A stretch of 64,000 nucleotides of DNA from an uncultured Lachnospiraceae bacterium. GTDB lineage: Bacteria > Bacillota > Clostridia > Lachnospirales > Lachnospiraceae. The translations under genes were made by a program, and so were the position numbers. Numbering within the stretch: the stretch's first letter is position 1; each line of letters starts with the position of its first letter. Location: NCBI GenBank assembly GCA_951800685.1, contig CATOJY010000007.1, positions 1 to 64,000 of the forward strand, in the 5' to 3' direction. Below the pieces are notes generated by a model that was not told where the DNA came from, did not search any database, and saw nothing but the letters and a program-made list of their open reading frames with translations. Positions 7,751 to 16,802 of this stretch are shown in pieces.

Positions 7751-10700
7751 CTATTGTAAAGTAAGCAGTTCCAATAATTCTTCTTTCGTAAAGCTTCCGC
7801 TTCCAAGATCTTCCCCGGAAAGTACCTGCTCTGCCAGCGCTTTCTTCCGCGCCTGCAGTTTCATGATATTTTCTTCGATGCTATCCTTCATGATCAATTT
7901 ATAGACATTGACGACATTGGTCTGGCCGATTCGGTGGGCCCTGTCGGTGGCTTGATTCTGCACTGCGAGATTCCACCAGGGGTCGAAGTGGATGACAATG
8001 TCGGCGGCAGTCAGATTTAGGCCTGTGCCGCCTGCTTTCAGCGAGATACAGAATACCTTAGTATCATCTGTATTAAAGCGCTCAACCAGCGCAAGGCGCT
8101 GTTCTTTGGGAGTAGAGCCGGTAAGCGTGTAATAGGAGATCTGCTCCTGGCTCAATCTTTGCTGTAGATGCTCCAGCATGGAGGTAAACTGTGAGAACAG
8201 TAGTACCTTGTGGCCACCTTCCACTGCGTTTCTGATCAGATCCACACAGAGGACTGATTTGGCAGAAGGGATTTCATACTGCTCGTAGATCAGCGCAGGA
8301 TCACAGCACAACTGTCTTAACTTGGTAAGCTCAGAGAGAATCTGTATTTTACCTGTCTTAAACTCTTCTTCTGTCTGTTTGTCAAGCATCATACGGATCC
8401 TCTGGACATGGGCGTGGTAGAGCTTCTGTTGTTCTCCGTCCATGCTGGCATACATGTATTTCTCCAATTTGTCTGGCAGATCGGTGAGAACATCTTTTTT
8501 CAGTCTTCGGAGAATAAAGGGTCTCACCATTTTCTGCAGTTTACTCATGGCGGCCTGTTCCTGATTTTGTACAACGGGAATTTCAATCTCTGTCCGAAAG
8601 TGCTGGTAACCATACAAAAATCCCGGCATCAGATAGTCGAAAATACTCCAGAGTTCGCTTAGCCGGTTTTCGATTGGTGTTCCGGTAAGGGCGAAGCGGC
8701 AGCCGGACTCAATGGACTTTACCGCTTTTGCGGACTGCGTATTGTGGTTTTTGATATATTGCGCTTCGTCTATGATCTGGCAGAAGAAGGGGATACCTTC
8801 ATAAGATTCCATATCCCTTTTCAGCAGTTCATAGGAAGTGATCAGGATATCCCTGCTCTGTGCGCCGCGTATAATTTCCCGTCGTTCGGCGGCGGTGCCT
8901 GTTACCATTCTGACAGGAAGGATAGGCGCAAAGAGAGAGAACTCATTTTTCCAGTTAAAAACAAGGGAGGCAGGCGTGACGATGAGGACACGTCTGTTAT
9001 CCACTGCCTGTGCTTCCAGATATTCCGATAGCAGAAAGGCGATGGTCTGCAGCGTTTTTCCAAGGCCCATATCATCGGCCAGTATGCCGCCAAAGCCGCT
9101 TCGGTAAAGCGTCTTGAACCAGGAAAAGCCGGTGAGCTGATAAGGGCGCAAAATGGATTCCAGGCTTGCCGGTGCCTCAAAAGTATTCTCTTCTATGGCG
9201 GCCATGTTTTGGACCAGCCGTTGGAAAGTTTGGCTTCGCACAGCAGTCAGATTCTGTTTTTTTGTAAGTTCGCTATCCAGATAAAATGCTCGGTATTTGG
9301 GCAGCGTGAGCGTTTCTCTCCGCAGCTGTGCATCCGTCAGATTCAGATTTTCTTTTATCTTTAGCAGTGTTTGGAGTCCTTCGTTTTCGGTATGGAGGAA
9401 GCAGCCGTTTTTCAGACGGAAATATTTTTTCTTCTTATCATATTTTGACAGGATTTCGATTAATTGATCCTGGGACAATTGGTCAACGTTTATTGTCAGT
9501 TCCAGCAGGTTTTCCGACAAAGACACGCCGACTTCTACTTTGCTGTTGCTGATGACACGGATTTTCTTTAAAGTGTCGGAGACATATACATCTCCGATCT
9601 CCTGAAAACGGGGGATGCCAAGGGTGAGCAATTCATAGATTTTTTCTTCGTCATCGGCGATAACCATCGCGCATTCTTTTTCATCATAGGCGTTACAGTA
9701 GGAAGCGACAATGTTGCCGATTTGTATTTCCCGTACAGCGTCGCGGCCTGCGTGTTCTTCGTCCTTTTTATAGACTTCGTACTTTTTGATGCCGTAGATG
9801 GCATAAACTTTGCAGATAATGAGGTTTTTTTGAGGTGCATCCAGATAGATTTCGAAGGCGGCGGGTTCCATGCCATAATCAGCCTCGTTGAAATCGATCC
9901 GTTCACAGTGGTAATGCTTTTCCAGAAGCGGAAGCAGATCCCGGCAGAACGTGGGAAGGTCGCTTTTGTCAACATAGAAAGAGGTTCCAGACAGTACAGG
10001 AAGGCAGGCCAAAAAGTCCTGTACCGGCATCAGTTCGTCTCTGCTTTGCTGGTAGAGCAGTCCGTCTTGGAAGGTAAAGACAGTGTGGGGAGCATAAAAT
10101 TCTACGGAAGGTTCGAGCTCCACCACGATCCCATCCTTTTGGCCAAGGATGCGCATCTGACGGCTTGGTCTGCTGCCTGCCTGGCGCCAGAGTTTCTCAC
10201 CGGAAGCATTTACGTCGATCATGACAGGCTGGTCTTTTAAAATAGTTAGAAGGTCTTCGAATTCTGATCCATTAAGAGGGACCCGACGCAGCTTTGGGTA
10301 GGAGGCGGAGTAAGAATAATAGTTGTATTCAAAATAGTGTTCTTTGTTTTCCTGCACCCAGCGAAGGAGGAATTTTACAAGCTTTTGCGAAAGGGGTTCA
10401 AAAGCGCTCAGCGTGTGCACAAAGTTAAGTTTTTTTCCATAGGAATATGCGGCGTTGGCGTTTATGTTTTGCACAAACTCGAATACATCTTTGAGAACAT
10501 ATTTGGTATCGATTCCAATCTTGAACTCTACCAGAGCGTTGTTTTCGGTACATTTGAAAAGAGGATCTAACACAATCTTTTCATGAGGAACGCCTTGTAG
10601 TAAGGGGGCGGTTGCTTTGGCTCTTTGACGTTGGAGCAGATCTTTGATAACAGGCGTTGTCTGCTTAGAGGAGGCTCTGGGGAGAAAACGTCCATTTTCA

Positions 10701-11077
10701 TGCTCCAGATAATTGGAAAGGCGGCGTTTTTCGCCAGTTTGGCCCGGTTCTTCTATGTAGTCGAAGATTGCATAGTGTTCTTCCAGACGGTCCTCGCAGA
10801 CAAAGAGAACGGCGGCACAATGTTTACAGAGGCCGTCATAGCTGTAAAATGCGGGGCAGTCGCAATAACATTCGGTGATCTCTTCATAGAGGGTATCATA
10901 GGCAAGCGTTACTTTATATTTTTTTCTGCCGCTTCCCTGTACAGTGGCCTTGACATATATTTCTTCATTCCGGTCTTCAGACTGAAAAGACAGCACTTTA
11001 TTTTGGCGGAACAACTCAAGCCCCCTGTGATAAATTGTAGCGCCAGTAATCTCCTTGATAGTTTGCTTCGTTAGCAC
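7751..11077 (-). CDS. SNF2-family helicase with N-terminal SWIM zinc finger
   Basis: A 1108-residue ATP-dependent DNA translocase-like protein. A SWIM zinc finger (CYCDCPAFYSYDGLCKHC) lies near residues 66-84, a bacterial SNF2-associated region fills the middle, and the SNF2/helicase core is C-terminal, with motif I DDMGLGKTLQTIAFLL, motif II DEAQYIKN, motif III LTGTPIENRLSELWS, and motif VI TDRAHRIGQ. These proteins are large single genes in Firmicutes; their cellular role is poorly defined. I prefer the GTG at 11077, which follows an AAGAGGAC ribosome binding site by seven bases; a TTG at 11110 would add 11 residues but lies inside the hairpin at 11103-11137. Confidence 0.88.
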   Translation of the reverse strand: MLTKQTIKEITGATIYHRGLELFRQNKVLSFQSEDRNEEIYVKATVQGSGRKKYKVTLAYDTLYEEITECYCDCPAFYSYDGLCKHCAAVLFVCEDRLEEHYAIFDYIEEPGQTGEKRRLSNYLEHENGRFLPRASSKQTTPVIKDLLQRQRAKATAPLLQGVPHEKIVLDPLFKCTENNALVEFKIGIDTKYVLKDVFEFVQNINANAAYSYGKKLNFVHTLSAFEPLSQKLVKFLLRWVQENKEHYFEYNYYSYSASYPKLRRVPLNGSEFEDLLTILKDQPVMIDVNASGEKLWRQAGSRPSRQMRILGQKDGIVVELEPSVEFYAPHTVFTFQDGLLYQQSRDELMPVQDFLACLPVLSGTSFYVDKSDLPTFCRDLLPLLEKHYHCERIDFNEADYGMEPAAFEIYLDAPQKNLIICKVYAIYGIKKYEVYKKDEEHAGRDAVREIQIGNIVASYCNAYDEKECAMVIADDEEKIYELLTLGIPRFQEIGDVYVSDTLKKIRVISNSKVEVGVSLSENLLELTINVDQLSQDQLIEILSKYDKKKKYFRLKNGCFLHTENEGLQTLLKIKENLNLTDAQLRRETLTLPKYRAFYLDSELTKKQNLTAVRSQTFQRLVQNMAAIEENTFEAPASLESILRPYQLTGFSWFKTLYRSGFGGILADDMGLGKTLQTIAFLLSEYLEAQAVDNRRVLIVTPASLVFNWKNEFSLFAPILPVRMVTGTAAERREIIRGAQSRDILITSYELLKRDMESYEGIPFFCQIIDEAQYIKNHNTQSAKAVKSIESGCRFALTGTPIENRLSELWSIFDYLMPGFLYGYQHFRTEIEIPVVQNQEQAAMSKLQKMVRPFILRRLKKDVLTDLPDKLEKYMYASMDGEQQKLYHAHVQRIRMMLDKQTEEEFKTGKIQILSELTKLRQLCCDPALIYEQYEIPSAKSVLCVDLIRNAVEGGHKVLLFSQFTSMLEHLQQRLSQEQISYYTLTGSTPKEQRLALVERFNTDDTKVFCISLKAGGTGLNLTAADIVIHFDPWWNLAVQNQATDRAHRIGQTNVVNVYKLIMKDSIEENIMKLQARKKALAEQVLSGEDLGSGSFTKEELLELLTLQ

Positions 11078-11102
11078 GATATAGTCCTCTTCTTTGAAAA
11101 AC

Positions 11103-11137
11103 GGCAGCAATTATCTCAACACAGATTAATTGCTGCC
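11103..11137 (-). terminator. Perfect 11-bp hairpin in the leader of the SNF2 gene (candidate attenuator)
   Basis: GGCAGCAATTA (11103-11113) and TAATTGCTGCC (11127-11137) are exact inverted repeats with a 13-base loop. Read on the minus strand, the hairpin is followed by GTTTTTC and then by the ribosome binding site, so it has the form of a weak intrinsic terminator directly in front of the gene. It could be an attenuator, or an operator. Confidence 0.5.
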
Positions 11138-11515
11138 ATTATGTTGTAATTTCTGTAACGGTGTCATGAAAAAGCAATACGATCTAATACACGCTATGGT
11201 AACCCATCCGATAGGATATTTCGTTGACGGTATCCTGGATGGTGCGGAAATGACAGTATGGTCTGTTATTTCCGGCCCGCTCCAAAGAATTCAAAAAACG
11301 GAGAGCAGTGCTTGGATTATAGTTTAAACCTGCTGCGATATCTGCCAAACGCAAAAGCTCCTTTGAAAATAGGAAAAAATAATACCCTATTACATCTTAA
11401 GTGATATTTATTCTTACGTCAAATGATATAAGAAGCAGAAAGAAAAAAGGACCTGATTCCTAGTAAAGTTTTGATGGAAAGAGATTCTCTATGGATATTC
11501 TAAACACCATTCCAC
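11138..11515. other. Intergenic region with no supported gene
   Basis: Between the divergent SNF2 gene and the frame at 11516. A 65-codon frame at 11130-11327 has no ribosome binding site and no recognisable product. The second half is AT-rich (11375-11460). I see no clear promoter or RNA. Confidence 0.5.
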
Positions 11516-11884
11516 TTGATTGCAACAAGAAAATCAAAGTTCCTTTCTCGAAAAGGAGGATTCTTTGGTGCCAGAGATACTGCATGGATCGATCGGCACT
11601 TTACAAGAGGAAGGAAAATATCCGTTGAATTGTTCCGGCAGTTTTATCAAAAAGTGATCGGTCTCCAGATTTACGATACCTGGGTTTCAGAAATAGAGCA
11701 GGATGCCTATATGGTAATCGAGTATCAATATTATGGCGAAAATAAAAAAGATACAATTATTTTTTACAACATACAAGATAATGGGAGGGCTTGTCTGGTC
11801 CATGTAAATGGAGAGGCAATAGGATTGATTAGGAAGACCACCCTGGATGAACTGGCGGGAGCAGCAGGTGAAATCAGCCAGTAG
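11516..11884 (+). CDS. Hypothetical protein, possibly the broken C-terminus of a longer gene
   Basis: A 122-codon frame. The C-terminal 90 residues (from ISVELFRQFYQKVIGLQIY to IGLIRKTTLDEL) look like genuine protein with strand-rich composition and a distant resemblance to the ends of DUF4340 proteins. The N-terminal 30 residues look unlike protein, and an AAAGGAGGA ribosome binding site at 11553-11561 points to a GTG (11568) in another frame that stops after 29 codons. A frameshift or a 5' truncation is therefore likely. Function unknown. Confidence 0.4.
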   Translation: MIATRKSKFLSRKGGFFGARDTAWIDRHFTRGRKISVELFRQFYQKVIGLQIYDTWVSEIEQDAYMVIEYQYYGENKKDTIIFYNIQDNGRACLVHVNGEAIGLIRKTTLDELAGAAGEISQ

Positions 11885-11913
11885 TGAGAATCATACGGAA
11901 CTTATAGGACTGG

Positions 11914-11953
11914 TGCCAGAGTCAAACAAGGCAAACGATGTTTGACTCTGGCA
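11914..11953. terminator. Perfect 15-bp hairpin between convergent genes
   Basis: TGCCAGAGTCAAACA (11914-11928) and TGTTTGACTCTGGCA (11939-11953) pair exactly around a 10-base loop. It lies between the + frame ending at 11884 and the hemerythrin gene on the minus strand. The T-tract is poor on both sides (TTCTATC on the + side), so termination is inferred from position. Confidence 0.55.
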
Positions 11954-11974
11954 TTCTATCATTGGCTCGTCCAG

Positions 11975-12856
11975 TCACTCCGGTTTGATACAGAAAGCAA
12001 AATAACCGGTTCCTGTATTGAACAGCAGGCTGTAGTTGAAATGGCCCGTATAAAATGCCTGTTCGAACTGTTCGGGCGTCACCAGGTGATTGCTTTCCAA
12101 TTCATAGCGGGAAGTTAAGTGATAGTGAGTTCTCACCTGCTCCACAATGTGTAGGGATAATTGTTTGGCGGCGTTTATGACCATTTTATCTACTTTTGTC
12201 AGCGGCATATCGAGCATGGAGCTTACGGCGTGCAGCACAAGACTTTCTTCGAGAACGAGGAAGATCTGTAGAGGCGGTCCCTTTTGGGAATGATAAGTCA
12301 GTCGGTCGATGATGCTGTTGCCGAAGTTTTCTGCGCTATAATGTTCACTGACAATTTCCGGTTGTAATCGGAAGATCTCCTGTATGGTAACGGCCACGGC
12401 ATCCTCCAGAGCGGCTATGTTTTCTTCGGAAGGATCCTTTTGCCATCTATTTGCAATCTTTCCAGTGATGGCGCGGTCCTCGATCATAATGTGGGCAGTC
12501 AGCCATCCTAAGCAGATGCCAAGAAAATGGTGTATGGATTCCTGTGAGTAATCTGATTCTAAAAGATCTTTTTCCAGTGCGGGTAGTGTCTTATACCGCA
12601 TGTCGTCATGCAGGCGCTTATGCACTTTATAGCCTTTGTAGCCGATTGACTGCATATAAGCTTCTTCATCGGTAAAATGTCTTATGGCATAACTTTTCAA
12701 GTATTTGATACCCTCAGCACATGCCCACTGTCCGTGGTGTTCATCTTCGCTTACATAGATTAGTCTGCGGACGATCGAAAAGAGTTTCCGGTGTGCATTG
12801 TCGATGGAATCAACGCCGATGTTAAAATGATTGTTCCATTCTGTTTCTTTCGCCAT
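11975..12856 (-). CDS. Bacteriohemerythrin with C-terminal extension
   Basis: The first 130 residues form a hemerythrin domain, a four-helix bundle that binds O2 at a di-iron site. All seven expected ligands are visible: His22, His60, Glu64, His79, His83, His122 and Asp127 (as AHRKLF, RHFTDEE, HKRLH and HIMIED). The remaining 160 residues form a second domain with LVLEESLVLHAVSSMLDMPL, which loosely resembles CheC/CheX-type chemotaxis domains; that is inference. The ATG at 12856 has an AAAGGAG ribosome binding site; the longer frame to 12940 does not. In an anaerobe this suggests oxygen sensing or scavenging, and a redox enzyme is encoded divergently. Confidence 0.85.
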   Translation of the reverse strand: MAKETEWNNHFNIGVDSIDNAHRKLFSIVRRLIYVSEDEHHGQWACAEGIKYLKSYAIRHFTDEEAYMQSIGYKGYKVHKRLHDDMRYKTLPALEKDLLESDYSQESIHHFLGICLGWLTAHIMIEDRAITGKIANRWQKDPSEENIAALEDAVAVTIQEIFRLQPEIVSEHYSAENFGNSIIDRLTYHSQKGPPLQIFLVLEESLVLHAVSSMLDMPLTKVDKMVINAAKQLSLHIVEQVRTHYHLTSRYELESNHLVTPEQFEQAFYTGHFNYSLLFNTGTGYFAFCIKPE

Positions 12857-13039
12857 TTCTGCTCCTTTATCTGTAAGGGAAAAGATCCCTTTTTTTGATG
12901 GTTCGTGAAAGCAAGAACAATGCTTCCAGAACAGGTTCACTGTTAGTATATGTCAGAAAGTGATGGAAGGTGTCAGAGTTTGGCAGGTTTTTTTCTGTTT
13001 CATTGCAGGAACGGGTACAAAATTGTATCAAGATAAGGA

Positions 13040-13069
13040 TTGTGCGTTTTTGAGTCTGCATGGTACAAT
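13040..13069 (+). promoter_or_regulatory. Promoter of the aldo/keto reductase gene
   Basis: An extended -10 element TGGTACAAT ends at 13069, with a weak -35 (TTGTGC, about 18 bases upstream). It places the start of transcription about 45 bases before the ATG at 13122. Confidence 0.45.
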
Positions 13070-13121
13070 GAAATTAATGAATTTTAGCGTAGGGACTGTT
13101 GCGGAAAGGAGAAAAGAACGT

Positions 13122-14264
13122 ATGAAGTACAGAGAACTCGGCAAAACCGGTCTGGAGGTTAGCGAGATTGGACTGGGAGGAGAGTGGCTGGAACGCCATA
13201 ACACGGAAGAGGTCAAGGAAGTCATAGATGTCTGTGCAAAGGAAGGGATCAATATCTTGGATTGCTGGATGTCGGAACCAAATGTCCGTTCCAATATCGG
13301 GCGGGCGATCAAGGATCAGAGAGATCAGTGGATCATTCAGGGTCATATTGGTTCCACCTGGCAAAACGGGCAGTATGTCAGAACAAGAGAGTTGGAGAAA
13401 GTAAAAGAGGCTTTTGCCGATCTGCTGGAAAGGATGCAGACAGACTATATTGATCTGGGGATGATTCACTTTATAGATGACGCTGCGGAATTCGACACGG
13501 TCATAAATGGCGAATTCATGGAATATGTACGGCAGTTGAAGAAAGAAGGCACAATCCGTCATATTGGCATCAGCTCCCATAATCCGGAAGTTGCGAAGAT
13601 GGCAGCCTGCCAGGGTGAGATTGAGATGATCTTGTTCAGTGTAAATCCAGCTTTTGATATGCTGCCGCCAGTGTCTAATATAGATGATTATTTCGTGGAA
13701 AGTTATGATGAAAATCTGGGTGGAATTGCGCCGGAAAGGGAGGAATTATATAAACTTTGTGAGCAGAATGGTGTGGGAATCACCGTGATGAAAGGATATG
13801 CCGGCGGCCGGCTGTTTGATGCGCAGGCGTCACCCTTCGGAGTTGCCTTGACACCGGTGCAGTGTCTGCATTATTCTCTGACCCGGCCAGCAGTTGCATC
13901 TGTAATGGTAGGATTTGACAATCCACAGCATGTATATGAAGCTGTGGCTTATGAAACAGCATCAGAGGATGAGAAAGACTATGCCAGCGTGCTGGCATCT
14001 GCGCCGCGCCATGCATTTTCTACAGGACAGTGCACCTATTGCGGGCACTGTGCACCTTGTCCGGTAAAGATTGATATTGCGATGGTTAATAAATTATATG
14101 ATCTGGCTACGATGCAGAAGGAGGTACCAGGAACGATCCGGGCACATTATGCACAACTTGAGGCGAATGCATCAGACTGTATCGGTTGTAAAACTTGTGA
14201 GGGCAGATGTCCGTTCCATGTGCCGATTGCCGAGCGGATGCGTAAAGCGGAAGAATTACTGTGA
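13122..14264 (+). CDS. Aldo/keto reductase with C-terminal 4Fe-4S ferredoxin-like domain
   Basis: A 380-residue protein. The N-terminal aldo/keto reductase TIM barrel starts MKYRELGKTGLEVSEIGLGG. The family tetrad positions are partly altered: the usual catalytic Tyr region reads LDCWMSEPNVRSNIG, so activity toward carbonyls may differ. The C-terminus has two cysteine clusters, CTYCGHCAPCP and CIGCKTCEGRCP, expected to hold [4Fe-4S] centres. This domain pairing is common in strict anaerobes and suggests an oxidoreductase using NAD(P)H and ferredoxin-like electron transfer. The ATG at 13122 follows AAAGGAGA; an upstream in-frame ATG at 12960 has no family match. Confidence 0.85.
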   Translation: MKYRELGKTGLEVSEIGLGGEWLERHNTEEVKEVIDVCAKEGINILDCWMSEPNVRSNIGRAIKDQRDQWIIQGHIGSTWQNGQYVRTRELEKVKEAFADLLERMQTDYIDLGMIHFIDDAAEFDTVINGEFMEYVRQLKKEGTIRHIGISSHNPEVAKMAACQGEIEMILFSVNPAFDMLPPVSNIDDYFVESYDENLGGIAPEREELYKLCEQNGVGITVMKGYAGGRLFDAQASPFGVALTPVQCLHYSLTRPAVASVMVGFDNPQHVYEAVAYETASEDEKDYASVLASAPRHAFSTGQCTYCGHCAPCPVKIDIAMVNKLYDLATMQKEVPGTIRAHYAQLEANASDCIGCKTCEGRCPFHVPIAERMRKAEELL

Positions 14265-14279
14265 GGGTGAGAAATCTTC

Positions 14280-14308
14280 TTGTAAAAAATGGACCGAGAG
14301 AATATAAT
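14280..14308 (+). promoter_or_regulatory. Near-consensus promoter of the exopolysaccharide operon
   Basis: TTGTAA (14280-14285), a 17-bp spacer and a perfect TATAAT (14303-14308). The untranslated leader of about 70 bases holds a small hairpin, ATCCTGCTG with CAGCGGGAT (about 14338-14362), before an AGGAGAT ribosome binding site. Confidence 0.7.
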
Positions 14309-14381
14309 GAATTGCGTAGCCCGTGACTTCGTTAAAAATCCTGCTGCAGTCAGCGGGATATGTGGTCTGTATAGGAGATAA

Positions 14382-15119
14382 ATGGAAAATTATATCGATA
14401 TTCATTCGCATATTCTGCCGGGTGTCGACGATGGCTCGGACAGTCTGGAAATGAGCCTGGAAATGTTACATATGGCAGCAAAGGATGGTGTTTCCCAGAT
14501 CATTCTGACACCGCACAGCAAACCTTGGCATAGAAGCCGGAGCAGCGGCGAGGTGGCTGCTGGGGTTTGCTGGCTGCAGGAGAGGCTGAGAGCAGAGAAT
14601 CTGGAAATCAAATTATATCCAGGCAACGAACTATATTACCGGAGCGGCCTGGTTGAAGAGATTATGGAAGGACAGGCAGGGACGCTGGCGAATTCCCATT
14701 ATGTGCTTGTTGAATTTGAACCTTCAGCAGATTATGATTATATCAGGAACGGCATGTATACGCTGTTGTCAGGAGGATATTATCCAATTCTCGCGCATGT
14801 AGAACGCTATAAGAATTTATGCACTAAAACAGTCAGAGTGAAAGAAATGATCGAGATGGGCTGCTTTATACAGGTGAATGCTGGAAGTATTGTGGGCAGA
14901 TATGGAATAGCGGCCTCGTGTCTGACGAAGAAACTGTTGAAACAGGGATTGATTCACTTTATTGCTACAGATGCGCATGATCTGGGTAGAAGGTCTCCCT
15001 GTCTTTCAGAGTGTGCGGCGTATGTTGAGAAGAAGTATGGGAAAGAGAGCAGCCGGAGATTGTTTTTTGACAATCCGATGCGCGTGCTGGGCGATGAAGA
15101 TATCGGGACGAATACATAA
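14382..15119 (+). CDS. PHP-type tyrosine-protein phosphatase of the capsule operon (CpsB/YwqE family)
   Basis: A 245-residue metal-dependent phosphatase that dephosphorylates the cognate BY-kinase and so controls polymer length and amount. The PHP signature DIHSHILPGVDDG is at residues 6-18, with further metal ligands in LTPHSKPWH, GNELYYR, AHVERY and TDAHDLGRR. It is the first gene of the operon, followed 20 bases later by the Wzz-like gene, which is the usual order in Firmicute capsule loci. Confidence 0.92.
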   Translation: MENYIDIHSHILPGVDDGSDSLEMSLEMLHMAAKDGVSQIILTPHSKPWHRSRSSGEVAAGVCWLQERLRAENLEIKLYPGNELYYRSGLVEEIMEGQAGTLANSHYVLVEFEPSADYDYIRNGMYTLLSGGYYPILAHVERYKNLCTKTVRVKEMIEMGCFIQVNAGSIVGRYGIAASCLTKKLLKQGLIHFIATDAHDLGRRSPCLSECAAYVEKKYGKESSRRLFFDNPMRVLGDEDIGTNT

Positions 15120-15139
15120 GGGATCGGAAGAAGACTGTA

Positions 15140-15865
15140 ATGGAAAATCATAGAGAAAATGATGTGATTGAAGTAGACTTGTGGGAAATTATCAATGCGC
15201 TGCTGGGAAAGTTTTGGCTCATTCTGACAGGCGGGTTGTTGGCAGCGGCAGTCGGTTTTGCTGTCAGTGCTTTTGCTTTGACGCCAATCTATGAATCTAC
15301 GACTAAGATCTATATTCTGAACAAATCAGAAAGTGCGACGGTCACTTACAGTGATGTGCAAATGGGAACGCAGCTCACAAAGGATTATGCAGAATTGATA
15401 AATAGCCGATATGTATTAGAGGAAGTGATCGCCAAGCTCTCTCTGCCAGAGACTGAATATGAGGATTTGCTTGACCATGTCAGTGTACATACACCTGCAG
15501 ATACGCGGATTGTATCGATCACTGTGACAGATACCAGTCCCCAGCAGGCGATGAACATTGCGAACTGTATTAGAGAGGTGGCAGGGGAACATATCCAGAA
15601 TGTGATGGACATTGATGCGGTCAATGTAGTGGAAGAGGCGAATATGCCCACGGAGAAGGCAGGCCCCAGTGTGCCGAAGTGGACGCTGTTTGGAGGAATT
15701 CTTGGAATACTGTTGGTCTGTGTGGGCATTCTGGTACATTACCTGATGGATGATACGATTAAGACTTCGGAAGATGTAGAGAAATATTTGGGTTTGAGCA
15801 CACTGGCGCTGATTCCGGTGGCAGTGGATGAAAATAATGTGAAGCAGAAGACTAAGAGGAAGTAG
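15140..15865 (+). CDS. Wzz/CapA-type chain-length determinant (BY-kinase modulator)
   Basis: A 241-residue membrane protein with a first transmembrane helix at about residues 20-42, an extracellular domain with the usual YESTTKIYIL strand, and a second helix near residues 173-193 (WTLFGGILGILLVCVGILVHYL). In Firmicutes this protein is separate from the kinase; its cytoplasmic tail activates the BY-kinase and it helps set polysaccharide chain length. The kinase gene follows after two bases. Confidence 0.9.
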   Translation: MENHRENDVIEVDLWEIINALLGKFWLILTGGLLAAAVGFAVSAFALTPIYESTTKIYILNKSESATVTYSDVQMGTQLTKDYAELINSRYVLEEVIAKLSLPETEYEDLLDHVSVHTPADTRIVSITVTDTSPQQAMNIANCIREVAGEHIQNVMDIDAVNVVEEANMPTEKAGPSVPKWTLFGGILGILLVCVGILVHYLMDDTIKTSEDVEKYLGLSTLALIPVAVDENNVKQKTKRK

Positions 15866-15867
15866 AT

Positions 15868-16788
15868 ATGCAGGAAGTTACATTGCATTTGGAACAAAGA
15901 GCAGATTTTCATATAAAAGAAGCTTTTAAGACACTGCGAAGCAATGTGGAATTCTGCGGCAGTGACGTGAAGATCGTTGCCGTGACCAGCTGTACGCCTC
16001 ACGAGGGGAAGACAAGCGTTGCTATGGAGATGGCGAAGGCATTTGCTGAGGCTGGAAACAGAACGCTGCTGATTGATGCGGATATGAGAAAGTCAGTTCT
16101 GGTTGGTCGCTATAAAACAGGCGCTATCAAGTATGGATTGAGTCATTGTCTGGTGGGCAAATACAGGTATTCGGATGCCATGTGTCAGACAAATATTTCC
16201 CGTCTTTATATGGTTTTTTCAGGCCCAGTGCCGCCTAATCCAAGTGAGCTGCTGGGAAGCGATAGATTCGTAGATATGCTGAACGTGATGCGAACGGCAT
16301 TTGATTACATTATAGTAGACACGCCGCCGCTGGGGAGTGTGATCGACGCAGCTGTGGTGGCGAAGCATTGTGACGGCACGGTGTTGGTAGTGGAGAGCAA
16401 TGCAGTTAACTTCCGCTTTGTGCAGAAGGTAAAGGAACAGCTAGATAAGTCTGGAAGCCGAATTCTTGGGGTTGTATTAAACAAAGTTGATCTGAACAAA
16501 AAGGGCTATTACGGGCATTATGGCAAATACTATGGGAAATATTATGGCAAGTATGGTTATGATGTAGATACCAAGCCGGCCGGGACCCAATCTCCAAAGC
16601 AGGAAAAAACTGTGATGACAGACCATCTGGGAGGAACGGGGCTGTTGTCTGTGCTTGAAAAGACAGAGCATGCGGGAAGCTTGGAGACGTTCGGGGGATC
16701 AGAGAGGCTCAGACGCATGGAAGAAGCAGAGCGTCTGGAGAAAGCTGGAAGATCGGAAAAAAAAACGGCAGACGTAAGGCGGCTATAG
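15868..16788 (+). CDS. Capsular BY-kinase (CpsD/CapB family) with unusual C-terminal extension
   Basis: A 306-residue tyrosine autokinase of polysaccharide export. Walker A is TPHEGKTS, Walker A' is LLIDADMRKS and Walker B is YIIVDTPP. The autophosphorylated tyrosine cluster is GYYGHYGKYYGKYYGKYGY at about residues 212-230. CpsD proteins normally end at this cluster, but here about 75 more residues follow, ending in an acidic/basic segment (ERLRRMEEAERLEKAGRSE) cut off just after a run of nine A's at 16757-16765. Shifting by -1 at that run joins the protein in frame to the LCP protein that follows. The extension is thus probably the cytoplasmic N-terminus of the LCP protein. Confidence 0.9.
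   Translation: MQEVTLHLEQRADFHIKEAFKTLRSNVEFCGSDVKIVAVTSCTPHEGKTSVAMEMAKAFAEAGNRTLLIDADMRKSVLVGRYKTGAIKYGLSHCLVGKYRYSDAMCQTNISRLYMVFSGPVPPNPSELLGSDRFVDMLNVMRTAFDYIIVDTPPLGSVIDAAVVAKHCDGTVLVVESNAVNFRFVQKVKEQLDKSGSRILGVVLNKVDLNKKGYYGHYGKYYGKYYGKYGYDVDTKPAGTQSPKQEKTVMTDHLGGTGLLSVLEKTEHAGSLETFGGSERLRRMEEAERLEKAGRSEKKTADVRRL
16757..16765 (+). other. A9 homopolymer, candidate -1 frameshift or slippage site
   Basis: Nine A's near the 3' end of the kinase gene. Reading GAA AAA AAA then slipping back one base (or adding one A) continues as KKNGRRKAAIAAGIFVAFFG, which gives the LCP protein a normal positively charged cytoplasmic end and a full-length transmembrane helix. The LCP frame is open from 16659 but has no ATG, GTG or TTG before 16803. 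Confidence 0.6.
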
Positions 16789-16802
16789 CAGCAGGCATTT
16801 TT

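Noticed and set aside
9722-10240. 172-codon + strand frame opposite the SNF2 gene
   Set aside because: Shadow of the helicase coding sequence with no ribosome binding site.
11130-11327. 65-codon frame right of the SNF2 gene
   Set aside because: It begins with TTG inside the hairpin, has no ribosome binding site, and the product matches nothing known to me.
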